Program-made: the position numbers and the translations under genes
Notes under the pieces: generated by a model
The model's input: the letters and a program-made list of their open reading frames with translations, nothing else
Databases searched by the model: none
What the model was told of the DNA's origin: nothing
In this document: in pieces, positions 56,258 to 64,000 of the stretch
Layout of the letters: each line of letters begins with the position of its first letter
Position numbering within the stretch: the stretch's first letter is position 1
From: Gaertneriomyces semiglobifer
Taxonomy: Eukaryota; Chytridiomycota; Chytridiomycetes; Spizellomycetales; Spizellomycetaceae
Assembly: GCA_025558075.1 (NCBI GenBank)
Contig: JAHLKF010000002.1
Location: 372,001-436,000, forward strand
Length of the DNA: 64,000 nucleotides
Direction of reading: 5' to 3'

Positions 56258-57790
56258 TTACAACCCCCACACCACTTCCTTTACGGTCTTCTTGCCGTCC
56301 AAAGGGATCAACCCTGCGTGCTCGTTCTTCGCATGGGTTAGGATCTTGGTCTGTGCTTCGAAGTGCAGGTTAATGGTAGCGACAAGATCCAGCACCCGCA
56401 CCGTCAACATGATGTCGTCCCAGCTGGTTGGTATGACGGCGTTTCGCAGTTCGATCACTTGCCACCTCTTGCCGTCAGTGCTAATCCTTGTTTCTGTCAG
56501 GCACATCCGGTTTTTAATGACGTGCAACGCAAGGATGGACAACTTGCTTGCATTTTCAAATGAGCAAGCTTTCCAGGAGGCAAGTAGTTGCCGGAGTGCG
56601 AAAACCGAGTTCTCGACCAGCTTCAAGCTATCCGACAGGTTATGATCCACGATTTCCGCGATATTGCCGCCATTGCATTCAATTAGAAGGAGCTCCCTAT
56701 GACTTTTGGGGTCAACACCCAGGCCATCTGCATACCTAGTGGAATGCGCAGGATGCTCGGTTCGATGATTGTATGCCTCCGCCCGCGCAAGGTATTTGTG
56801 CTCACACCAGAACCATTGCACCTGCTTTGTTAGCTTCAAGGGGGGCAACCATGGGATCACACAATCGATGAATGCAGTGCGTTCATGGCCTACACGATGT
56901 GATTCGGCGCACATTGCCTCATGACACTTCAGCAAGCCAAGCCGGGCAATTTTCCAGAATACCTTGTCGCTGGTACTGGTATACTCTGGTAGAGATATGT
57001 GGCAGAGGTAGTCGTCCCAATCAAGCCACTCATGTCCTGCCGATAGGAGCTCATGCAACTTCTGGAACGACTGCGGATACTGCTTCAAAGAGGTCAGTTG
57101 GTTCGCATTGGTCTCATTCTTGTCAAAGATCTCCATGATTTCGGCTGATAATTGCCCGGCGAGGTTCACGGTCGACGAAAGTGCTAGCTCCACTGTTCGG
57201 CGGAGGGCATCCACATCTGCAGCCTTGTACTTGGGCTTGTTCGGGGTTGGTGCCATGGACCCGGGCAATGAAAAAACGAACGACCCGTCTTTCTTCGAAT
57301 GCAGAATCGCTGTCACGTCGTCGGTACGGACACAATCCTCAATTCCGCTTTCCTCGTCAGCACTCTCACTGCCGTCGAAGTCACACTGGGACGCACTCGC
57401 GCCCTGCTCCATCTCCCGGGTGATCTCCTCGCCCAAGGCACGTTGCTGGCGTGCAGCCTGGGATTTCATTGCCCGTCTATGATTTCTTTCCTCATCACGT
57501 TCAGTCGCCCTTTCCCGCGCAGTCCAGTACTCGAGGACATCACCGTTGTTTTGGACAACGTAATTCCACTGCTTGAGAAGCGAAGAGGCGCCTTTCTTCG
57601 CCTTGACGGCGTTTGAACTGGTGAGCCGAATTAGGCTCTCGCGCAAGAGGTTGTTGGCACTAGTCGGGTCGGTACATCCAAAGTACTTGAAGAAGTTGAC
57701 GGCCTTGAACTGCCGCTTGCTTTTGAAGATGTTCTTCAGATAATCATCTGAAGACGACTTCTTCCTCTTGGAGGGGGGTTGGCTGGCCAT
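56258..57790 (-). CDS. Fungal lineage-expanded protein with PD-(D/E)XK-like signature
   Basis: A single-exon frame of 510 residues starts at MASQPPSKRKKSSSDDYLKN. The N-terminus is Lys-rich with a likely nuclear signal (PSKRKK). Residues about 60-130 are charged and helical. The C-terminal half contains RYADGLGV, then RELLLIECNGG, NLSDSLKLVENSVFALRQLL and ILALHVIKNRMCL, ending with an IELRNAVIPTSWDD block. From memory, this order (DG, strand with IE, helix with KL, strand with IKN) matches a large family repeated in genomes of early-diverging fungi and suggests a PD-(D/E)XK nuclease-like core. The usual Lys after the Glu is not clear. Function is unknown; a link to genome conflict or selfish elements is inference. 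No flanking terminal repeats are seen. Confidence 0.65.
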   Translation of the reverse strand: MASQPPSKRKKSSSDDYLKNIFKSKRQFKAVNFFKYFGCTDPTSANNLLRESLIRLTSSNAVKAKKGASSLLKQWNYVVQNNGDVLEYWTARERATERDEERNHRRAMKSQAARQQRALGEEITREMEQGASASQCDFDGSESADEESGIEDCVRTDDVTAILHSKKDGSFVFSLPGSMAPTPNKPKYKAADVDALRRTVELALSSTVNLAGQLSAEIMEIFDKNETNANQLTSLKQYPQSFQKLHELLSAGHEWLDWDDYLCHISLPEYTSTSDKVFWKIARLGLLKCHEAMCAESHRVGHERTAFIDCVIPWLPPLKLTKQVQWFWCEHKYLARAEAYNHRTEHPAHSTRYADGLGVDPKSHRELLLIECNGGNIAEIVDHNLSDSLKLVENSVFALRQLLASWKACSFENASKLSILALHVIKNRMCLTETRISTDGKRWQVIELRNAVIPTSWDDIMLTVRVLDLVATINLHFEAQTKILTHAKNEHAGLIPLDGKKTVKEVVWGL

Positions 57791-58048
57791 CTGTACGTTG
57801 TCGCAGATGCTGATATGGCAAGGTGCTTCACGGTACGGTAAGTAACCTGGCTTCCCGACGGATTTATGGCACTAATTAAGCAGAGGCGCGAAGTCGGACA
57901 TGTCGGACAGTGGGAGCTTCCTCCTGCGTGTCTCACCATACAACACTTGTTTGACATTCTGTGCAATTTCACCAGCTTTTATAGAGAGACAGTAAGGAAA
58001 CTGTAAATCAAAATGGTATTCGGTGTAATCGTGTATATTCCGATTATA

Positions 58049-58849
58049 TTACAATGACAACTGCTTCATCAAAGTGTCGACTGGGACACCAGGGGGGTTC
58101 ACTGCCGCGCTGTAATGTACGACACCACATTAGAGAACACAAATTGTCGCAATGCCAAGTAGGTGACCCCACCTAGTTTTCAAAACTGCTACGAAATCGA
58201 CATGAAGGACCCCATTTGTCCAGAACTGAAGGCTCCTGCCGTGCCTGTAGAGTATTGTAGAGTGGGTATCAATTGTCAATGAGGTTTCATCCGCGCGGAA
58301 ACCACTCACATCAAGGGTGACTAAAATCGTGTCCACGCTTATGTGGGTCGCACTAAAGTCAGCTATGACTTCCTTCCGCTCGCAATCGGGTGGAGTCGTT
58401 GAGGAAACAATGTGATCAGTAACCGTTTCTGCATGCAAAAAAAATGCGCCAACAAGTCACATGAAGCGCAAAGGGTCACAATGTGGATAGCAGTTGGGCG
58501 TCCAGGTGGCGGCAAAAGTGCGCGTACGCACCCTGGCGGACTCCACCCCGTTACTACCCCCCCACACACTTTTCATCGCAGCTAGTAAGCTGGGACGCCA
58601 CATTCTCGCTCTATGGCCACGGTCGCCTCGTGGGACTTGGGACCGATTGCAGATGACGCCGGCCATACGTGACCGGAACCAGACGGGTGGAGCTGCGCAC
58701 GGCGCGCAGTTGAAAAGCGACTGACCTTGGTTGTAAGCGACTTCAATGGGCACAGTCCTTCTTACGGGGACCAAAGCTGAAGAGGGACAGTGTGAGTGTA
58801 AATGTGGGTGGGAGCAAGAAATCGTCGTACACACACCTGTAACAAGCAT
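58049..58849 (-). CDS. Small five-exon gene, possible divergent Hsp20 (alpha-crystallin-like) protein
   Basis: Five small exons (58849-58837, 58776-58726, 58581-58558, 58428-58173, 58109-58049) sum to exactly 135 codons (134 residues). The intron before exon 4 has a strong T-rich tract before GCATGCAG. The protein starts MLVTALVPVRRTVPIEVAYN. Its centre reads SVDTILVTLDVSGFRADETS, then a turn and LQFWTNGVLHVDF, an arrangement like the alpha-crystallin beta-sandwich of small heat-shock proteins (a V-x-V-D-x-x-G-F strand, then a GVL strand). It ends PPGVPVDTLMKQLSL. A TATA box lies about 50 bp upstream, in line with an inducible gene. Similarity to Hsp20 is weak, and exon 3 of 24 nt is the least certain piece. 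Confidence 0.5.
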
Positions 58850-58895
58850 CGTTTGACTGCGTTGATTGCTCGACGAGTCCGACTGTCCAACTGGC

Positions 58896-58908
58896 GCTTT
58901 TATACTTA
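58896..58908 (-). promoter_or_regulatory. TATA box of the small Hsp20-like gene
   Basis: The minus strand reads TAAGTATAAAAGC, 47-60 bp upstream of the ATG at 58849. It supports the existence of the small five-exon gene. Confidence 0.5.
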
Positions 58909-58952
58909 GGATTGGATCACGTGTGTGGCGCGAGTTTCTGACTAATCTGACA

Positions 58953-58963
58953 CCCCTAACCCT
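58953..58963. promoter_or_regulatory. CCCCTAACCCT telo-box-like motif
   Basis: A variant of the AACCCTAA motif, 105 bp upstream of the small Hsp20-like start and about 33 bp upstream of the F-box pseudogene ATG. Confidence 0.35.
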
Positions 58964-58995
58964 GTGACAACGACCCAAACGAAACACCTATAATA

Positions 58996-59660
58996 ATGCC
59001 ATCAAACACAGGCCGCCTTGCAAGTCTCCCATACGAAATTCTCTTCCAGATCATCTCCTCCCCTTCCTTGGCCCACTGAGACGTACTTTCTCTCTCTACA
59101 ACATGTCGCTATTTTAACAGCATATGCCAAGATGGACACTTGTGGCGTGATTTGTTTGCGCGACATCATCCGGGGTATGGAAACATTACGGCAGCTACCA
59201 TGTCGGATTGGAAGCCGGCTTTTGCGATGGAAGTGAATTGCGTCAGTGAGATGAGGTGTTTTGCAACCAAAGCTATGTGGGGAGAAAACGTGCTTGGGTT
59301 GCCGGTAGGCTTGACGATGAATCCGAAAACGAAAAGGGTGGAGTATATTGCTTGTCAGGTGGAACTATTGAGTAGGAGTGCGTTTTATGAGGATAAGGTA
59401 TGTGTCTTAGAGCAAACAACATTTGTATTTCCACATTCCCTGTCATGAGCATGGTTGATTAACGGGCATGTTTTGTTTTGTAGGTTCGCACGACGGTGTG
59501 GAACAAGGAATTCACAGATTGGCTTCCGGTGTATATTACCGAAGAGTGTTTTGCACGAGCCTAACCGGATATCCAACAATTTATGTTAAAGATGACTCCT
59601 CAGCAGCGAACGGCGTTTGAGCTGGATATGGTGCTTGTAACGGGTTTAGACTTCCGTTAG
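58996..59660 (+). pseudogene. F-box protein pseudogene
   Basis: F-box proteins bring substrates to SCF ubiquitin ligases. From ATG 58996 the frame reads a standard F-box, LASLPYEILFQIISSPSLAH, but a TGA at 59077-59079 interrupts it; the frame then continues as DVLSLSTTCRYFNSICQDGH, LWRDLF. A good intron (59398-59483, GTATGT to TTTGTAG) joins AFYEDK to VRTTVWNKEFTDWLPVYI. A second in-frame TAA at 59562-59564 is followed by 31 more sense codons (PDIQQFMLKMTPQQRTAFEL onwards) to TAG at 59658-59660. The rest of the protein looks intact, so the lesions seem recent. Sequencing error or an ATG after the first stop (59133) making a truncated product are alternatives. Confidence 0.75.
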
Positions 59661-61690
59661 TATTAAGTAGGAGTATATATATAGACGCGCTAGTGTCAGA
59701 GTTCGGTCCGTGAGTCAATCAATACAACCCTTAGACAACGTAACACCGGTTCGCGTCTGAGATCCTGTTGTGCTGTGCCACCGTGCCACTGAATTTTGTT
59801 TTGCTGAACGAAACCCTACATCTAGCCAGGGTATAAAAGCCTCGCTCATGCGGGAGCCTTGGTTGAATCTTTATAGGAAGTCGCTACACTTCAAAAGCAC
59901 CTCTGAGGCAGGGGCCGACTTTCCTTCGGGGAAGAGTATTCGGCTTCAATGAATCAGGCGAGTCGTCATGTGTAGCCAGAACCATAGAGACCAAGAAACG
60001 GGTGCCATACCGGAGTTTTCACAACCCGCTCCTTTGGATGGTTGGTGAAGGTTGTGGCAATTTCTTGACCGACATCTTTTTGTTTTTCTTTTGTTCCGTT
60101 GAATGTATGGTGGGGCCGGTTGATATGTGATTTGTGCATCTGTGCAAGCAGTTGTTCTGCTGCTTTGCGCATATGTTTGAAGCACAACATGTTGGTCGGC
60201 GTATTGCGTCAATTGGGGTTGCTTAAGTGCGATCTACCATGACTGCTTGCTTGAACGACCAAAGAAGTGGCCTGTTTGTGTGCGAATTGCATCTTCACAG
60301 ACAGGCCTTTCAATTAATAATAGCCCTTTCCAAAGATGTGGACTTGATCTGGCGCTGAACCTGCACCGGGTGCTGTCAGCTATTCGTTAAGCGTTCTAAG
60401 CTTGAGTCTCCAGCGATTAGTGCTCTGCTCTCGACCAACCTCGCAAACGCAGCGCTCGGGCGCGCAAATAACCCACAACAAGCGTGCTATGACTGGTGCG
60501 CACATGCCCATCTTGACAAATGGAACGCACTTGGCTTCTAGCGTCTTAAAAATAACTTTGAAGGTTTCAAAGTGTGTTGCAGCAAATTCCCACAGAAACA
60601 TAGCCTGGTCGCCGCTTGGGCGTTGCGGTCGGTGAGTCCATTACCGACCTGACTTATTACTGTTGGGAGTATGATTCTTTAATTTTAACCTTTAGCCTCT
60701 GACACCTACCACGTGCACTCTGTAGTGTGGATTTCAGACGGCCACATTGTCGAGGTGAAGCATTGCCCGAGGAATTTTAGAATGTTTAATGTGCCTACGT
60801 TGGTGTCATGCGCAAAAGCTTATTTCCCTCTCAATATTACTATGGGATTGCGTACGCCACACCCGCAACGGTTCTCTAACTGAGTCGCATATTACTGGAC
60901 GGTGGCATATTAGATATTAGGTGTGGCATGCAAACGAGATCATCAACAGGAGGGAGAAAAAAAAGGTGGTTGGGAGATCGGCAACGTGCTCTGCTGGAGA
61001 TGACTGTGGCGTATTGAGGGGAAAAAATGGGAGGGTCAAACGCGGTCCCAACCCCGCGCGGTCTCCGGGAAATTCCTTGTCAGGGAAGTGTTCAGGTTTG
61101 ACGGCCGGATATGACTTGTGGGGGAGCAGAATGTGCGCGGCAGCTCATGATTGTTGGTGGAACCGTCATGTCCTGGCGGGATTTTGGAGCAATAAGCTTT
61201 CCCCGCTTTATTGCCCGTGGCCGGCTTTGGAGGGGTATCGAAAATCCACGGACCCAGTTGTCGACGTTGAAGCTGTTGGCGGTGCTGCTGTGAGACAGGA
61301 GATTTAAGGAACCAAGTTGTGCCACATTGTTGACTGTCCATATGCGGCAGAACAGGTCACACTTTGGGCTTTTCAAAGCATCACTTCATCTCTCGCTTAT
61401 GGATGAATAAGTTGATGGGAGATAATCCCCCCCTTCCTGTCACGGCGAACTGTTGGAGTGACCTTGTCATTAACCTCTTTCGACTTCGTTACATGTAACC
61501 TCCGCAAGCGTCCGCGGCAGTACAATCCCTCCTCCCCGAAGCACTCTTTTTGACGCTACGACTCACCAGTGTTGCATGCACTTTTTGTTGGATCGTCACT
61601 GTGGCTGCAACGGCACGTATTTAAGGAACGGACGCCTCAACGGAAACCCGGCTGACAGAGTTTCCACATCAACAACGACTTCCCTTGACG
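59661..61690. other. Gene-poor stretch with TATA-like elements and a repeat fragment
   Basis: TATA-like sequences occur at about 59684-59691 (ATATATATAG) and 59830-59842 (GGGTATAAAAGCC), but no convincing exon follows either. The TPR-like fragment at 60403-60475 is listed separately. Frames such as plus 60921-61307 have no motif. A TATTTAAG at about 61617-61624 lies roughly 70 bp upstream of the zinc-finger gene start and may be its TATA element. Confidence 0.4.
60403..60475 (+). repeat. Fragment of a dispersed TPR-like coding repeat (copy 2)
   Basis: Plus-strand relative of 50283-50345 (minus). It translates to SPAISALLSTNLANAALGRA and continues as an open frame until TAG at about 60541. 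After that stop, sense-like sequence goes on (RLKNNFEGFKVCCSKFPQ). It reads as a decayed TPR-type gene fragment. Confidence 0.45.
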
Positions 61691-62628
61691 ATGATCACCA
61701 TCAGTGACCTCCTTAACCCCGACGACGCTACCGCGTCGGTCACCGTCCACACACAGTACCCTTCACCGGGCCCGCTTACGACGCTTCCATCTAGTTTTGA
61801 GTCTAGCATCTACGCGAAGCGCTCCTCATGGCCGGATCTTACGCTGCGGCTCCCAGGCGTCACGACGCTTTTGGTAGAGCCTCGATGCGCCTTCACTGCT
61901 ATCACCCCATCTACGCCGTATTCCTCGTACCGTTATCCATGTTCCCCGTCGTCGTCGTTCACATTTCCGCCCCGTGAGTATGGGGACCATCGTCCATCAT
62001 TAGCGCCAAGCGAAGTGTGCTCGTTGCCGTCGTCGGACTGCTCAGAAAGTTATATCAAGCATCCATACCACCACACAAAAGACACATTCGAGAAGAGTCC
62101 AAACCTTGCCCGCAGGAATACAATGTCCGCCACCGATGCAAATGCAGGAAAGAAGAAGCAACATGCGTGTCCCGTGTGTCATAGAGGATTTAGCCGATTA
62201 TGTGAGTAAGCATGACTTTGTTCATCTCACCGTGGGCATTTTCTCATCGCTTCTGACCTTCAGATAATCTGCGGACCCACATGCGTCGACATTCTACGTC
62301 CGCAACTGTAACTTCCTCTGTGGACTCGCCACCAACCCCAAATACACCTGCATCCCAATCATTCATATCACCCTCATTCCCGTCACCACCTACGCTCAGC
62401 AAGTACTTATGCCCATTTCCTGCTTGCCAGCTGTCCTTCTCCAGGTCGCATGATCTTGCACGTCACATCCTCACACACACCCAGGAACGCCCTTATGAAT
62501 GCGCGCGATGCGGGAGAAGGTTTGCGAGGCGAGATGCCCTGCGACGGCATGATAAGGTCAAAAATGGAGAGATTGTGTGCGCACTCGAGGGACGACCTAA
62601 AGGCAGCAAGAAGAGAATGAGCGTGTAA
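61691..62628 (+). CDS. C2H2 zinc-finger transcription factor
   Basis: Two exons (61691-62201 and 62264-62628) sum to exactly 292 codons (291 residues). The N-terminal half is Ser/Thr/Pro-rich (probable regulatory region). Three zinc fingers are at the C-terminal end: [20 protein letters not shown] with its His pair split by the intron after [23 protein letters not shown]; and [20 protein letters not shown]. The last finger ends with His then Cys (KVKNGEIVC), a C2HC form. A long Ser/Pro/Thr linker separates fingers 1 and 2, while fingers 2 and 3 are adjacent with a TQERPYE linker. This layout recalls fungal stress or development regulators of the Msn2/PacG-like kind. The start is the ATG at 61691; targets are unknown. 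Confidence 0.85.
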
Positions 62629-62970
62629 AGAAGCATGAGACATTAGAATGGAGATTTAGAATGCATAGATTGCATAGAGTACGATAGATGTCGTAGAACG
62701 CCCGTCGGCGGACGGATCCTGCTGGTTCATTATGTAGTTCAGAGCAGAAGACCTCGAAGTAGAAACAGTAACGCACAGACGTTTGTACATTTATCCCTTA
62801 TAGAACATGGTTCATGAGCTTTTGGCAAAGCTACAAAGATGATCAGTCAGTGTGCAAGAAGCGGTAATCTTTTGAAGCGCGCGACTCTGCACGTAACGTC
62901 TTTCTCATCACAGGATTTACTGTTGCAGATATGACTGTACCTTCCTCCAGCAAACATTAGATGCCGGGCT

Positions 62971-64000
62971 ATGAAGGACCCGCCGAATATCTCAGAGAGC
63001 CAAAGGCCTCCCATATCACCAAGCTCCGACACTTCAGTTAGCGACAACCCGCATGCTCGTCTTATTCTCAACAAGTTCACGCTATACGAAACACGAACAA
63101 GGTTCTACGTAGTAGGCTCCAACCAGAACGATGAGAGTTTTCGGGTGCTCAAAATCGACCGCACTAGCGGGACGGAGCTCAATGTCATTGATGATGAAGT
63201 GGTGTACACCAAACCGGAGATGATGGAACTTCTGGCCATGATCGAGAATGGCAACAAGAGTTCTGGCGGTTTACACAAGGTTGCGTCCTTCTTTGGAATC
63301 GTCGGCTTCATACGCTTTCTCGAAGGGTTCTACATCATCCTCATCACCAAACGCAGTGCTGTTGCACTCATCGGCGGCCATTACGTTTACCACATTGATG
63401 ATACCATGGTGGTCAGCGTCCCGGGACCCGGGGCAAAGCTAGAACGGAAGCCTGATGAAGCAAGATACCTCCAAATCTTTGGACAGGTTGACTTGAGCAA
63501 GAACTTTTACTTCAGTTACACGTACGATATCACCAGGACGTTGCAGTGGAACATGAGCTTACCCAGCGGTCGCGAGAACTTTGAATACAGCGATATGTTT
63601 GTGTGGAACCATTACCTGCTCCGGGCAGGGTTCGAGTCCATGCGCTCGGACTGGGTGCTTCCTGTTGTTCACGGCTTTGTGGATCAATCAAAGTTATCTG
63701 TGTTCGGGCGCAACATCTTCGTGACGCTGATTGCTCGACGCTCACGTTACTTCGCTGGTGCGAGATTTCTTAAAAGAGGAGTGAATGACCAAGGGTATGT
63801 CGCGAATGATGTTGAGACGGAGCAGATTGTATACGACGCTACGACAACCTCGTTTTACTCGCCGCCTGGTAGGTATGGTAATAAGCCTGCCTATACCTCA
63901 TTCGTACAGCATCGTGGCTCGATACCTTTGTTTTGGACCCAAGATGCTGCGGGAATGGCTGCCAAACCTCCTATCGAACTCAACCTCATCGACCCTTTCT
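62971..64000 (+). CDS. FIG4: FIG4-like SAC-domain phosphoinositide phosphatase (3' end beyond window)
   Basis: FIG4 (Sac3) works with Fab1/PIKfyve and Vac14 to set PI(3,5)P2 levels on vacuolar or endolysosomal membranes. One continuous frame from ATG 62971 runs off the window, giving the first 343 residues. Family hallmarks: LYETRTRFYVVGSNQNDESF, RVLKIDR, FFGIVGFIRFLEGFYIILIT, ARYLQIFGQVDLSKNFYFSY, YDITRTLQWNMS, FVWNHYLLR and RRSRYFAGARFLKRGVNDQG. The catalytic Cys-X5-Arg motif should lie further on and is outside the window, so activity cannot be judged. An upstream exon is possible but not needed. No signal peptide is seen, which fits a cytosolic protein recruited to membranes. Confidence 0.93.
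   Translation, partial: MKDPPNISESQRPPISPSSDTSVSDNPHARLILNKFTLYETRTRFYVVGSNQNDESFRVLKIDRTSGTELNVIDDEVVYTKPEMMELLAMIENGNKSSGGLHKVASFFGIVGFIRFLEGFYIILITKRSAVALIGGHYVYHIDDTMVVSVPGPGAKLERKPDEARYLQIFGQVDLSKNFYFSYTYDITRTLQWNMSLPSGRENFEYSDMFVWNHYLLRAGFESMRSDWVLPVVHGFVDQSKLSVFGRNIFVTLIARRSRYFAGARFLKRGVNDQGYVANDVETEQIVYDATTTSFYSPPGRYGNKPAYTSFVQHRGSIPLFWTQDAAGMAAKPPIELNLIDPF

Noticed and set aside
58457..58987. 176-codon minus-strand open frame
   Set aside because: It reads through the introns of the better supported five-exon small gene and begins upstream of its TATA box.
60921..61307. 128-codon plus-strand open frame
   Set aside because: Composition and lack of motifs suggest chance; no TATA or splice context supports it.

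Overview
The window is eukaryotic and almost certainly from a flagellated (zoosporic) fungus, most likely a chytrid (Chytridiomycota). Reasons: compact genes with short GT-AG introns (about 50-140 nt); fungal-type genes (RRP5, calmodulin, a White-collar-2 light regulator, AIM32-like, DUF2462); and, unlike Dikarya, motile-flagellum genes (ODAD3/CCDC151 outer-arm docking factor and an IQ-motif nexin-dynein regulatory complex subunit). Exon joins were made by eye from GT/AG sites, phase and family alignment recalled from knowledge. For several genes all exons sum to a multiple of three, which supports the model. The species is an inference.

Layout. 1-4.27 kb: gene-poor, with degenerate short repeats, a possible gag remnant, a 17-G run and an 81-bp tandem duplication. 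4.3-11.2 kb: YIPF6-like Golgi protein, isochorismatase-like hydrolase, CsbD-like stress protein, an unrecognised nuclear-looking protein, a possible small secreted protein and a DUF2462 nucleolar-type protein. 11.5-23.3 kb: a microtubule/basal-body/flagellum block: dynactin p150, PP2A B''-gamma (PPP2R3C/TON2 type), calmodulin, ODAD3 and a DRC10-like subunit, the last two head-to-head. 23.4-32.7 kb: phosphoglycolate-phosphatase-type HAD enzyme, the 2,002-residue ribosome-assembly factor RRP5, and the mitochondrial nuclease EndoG/NUC1. 33.1-47.8 kb: FAR1-like domain protein, an unusual mitochondrial fusion (AIM32-like + adrenodoxin-like ferredoxin + DUF1279), a BTB protein, GINS subunit PSF2, a PP2C phosphatase, inner-membrane protease IMP1, an unrecognised protein, and glucosyltransferase ALG10. 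48.2-61.7 kb: a looser, accessory-looking stretch with a nuclease-like/kinase (Crinkler-type) protein, hairpins and duplications, WC-2, a fungal-expanded PD-(D/E)XK-like protein, a small five-exon Hsp20-like gene and an F-box pseudogene. 61.7-64 kb: a C2H2 zinc-finger regulator and the 5' part of FIG4, cut by the window end.

How the genes relate. Most are unrelated housekeeping genes packed tightly, often in divergent pairs with 100-300 bp between starts. The clearest functional grouping is dynactin, PPP2R3C, calmodulin, ODAD3 and DRC10, all of which can act at microtubules, centrosome/basal body or axoneme. A telomere-repeat-like octamer (AACCCTAA) recurs 100-180 bp upstream of several starts. 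The most unusual candidates are the mitochondrial triple fusion with an internal presequence-like segment, and the nuclease-kinase protein in the accessory stretch.
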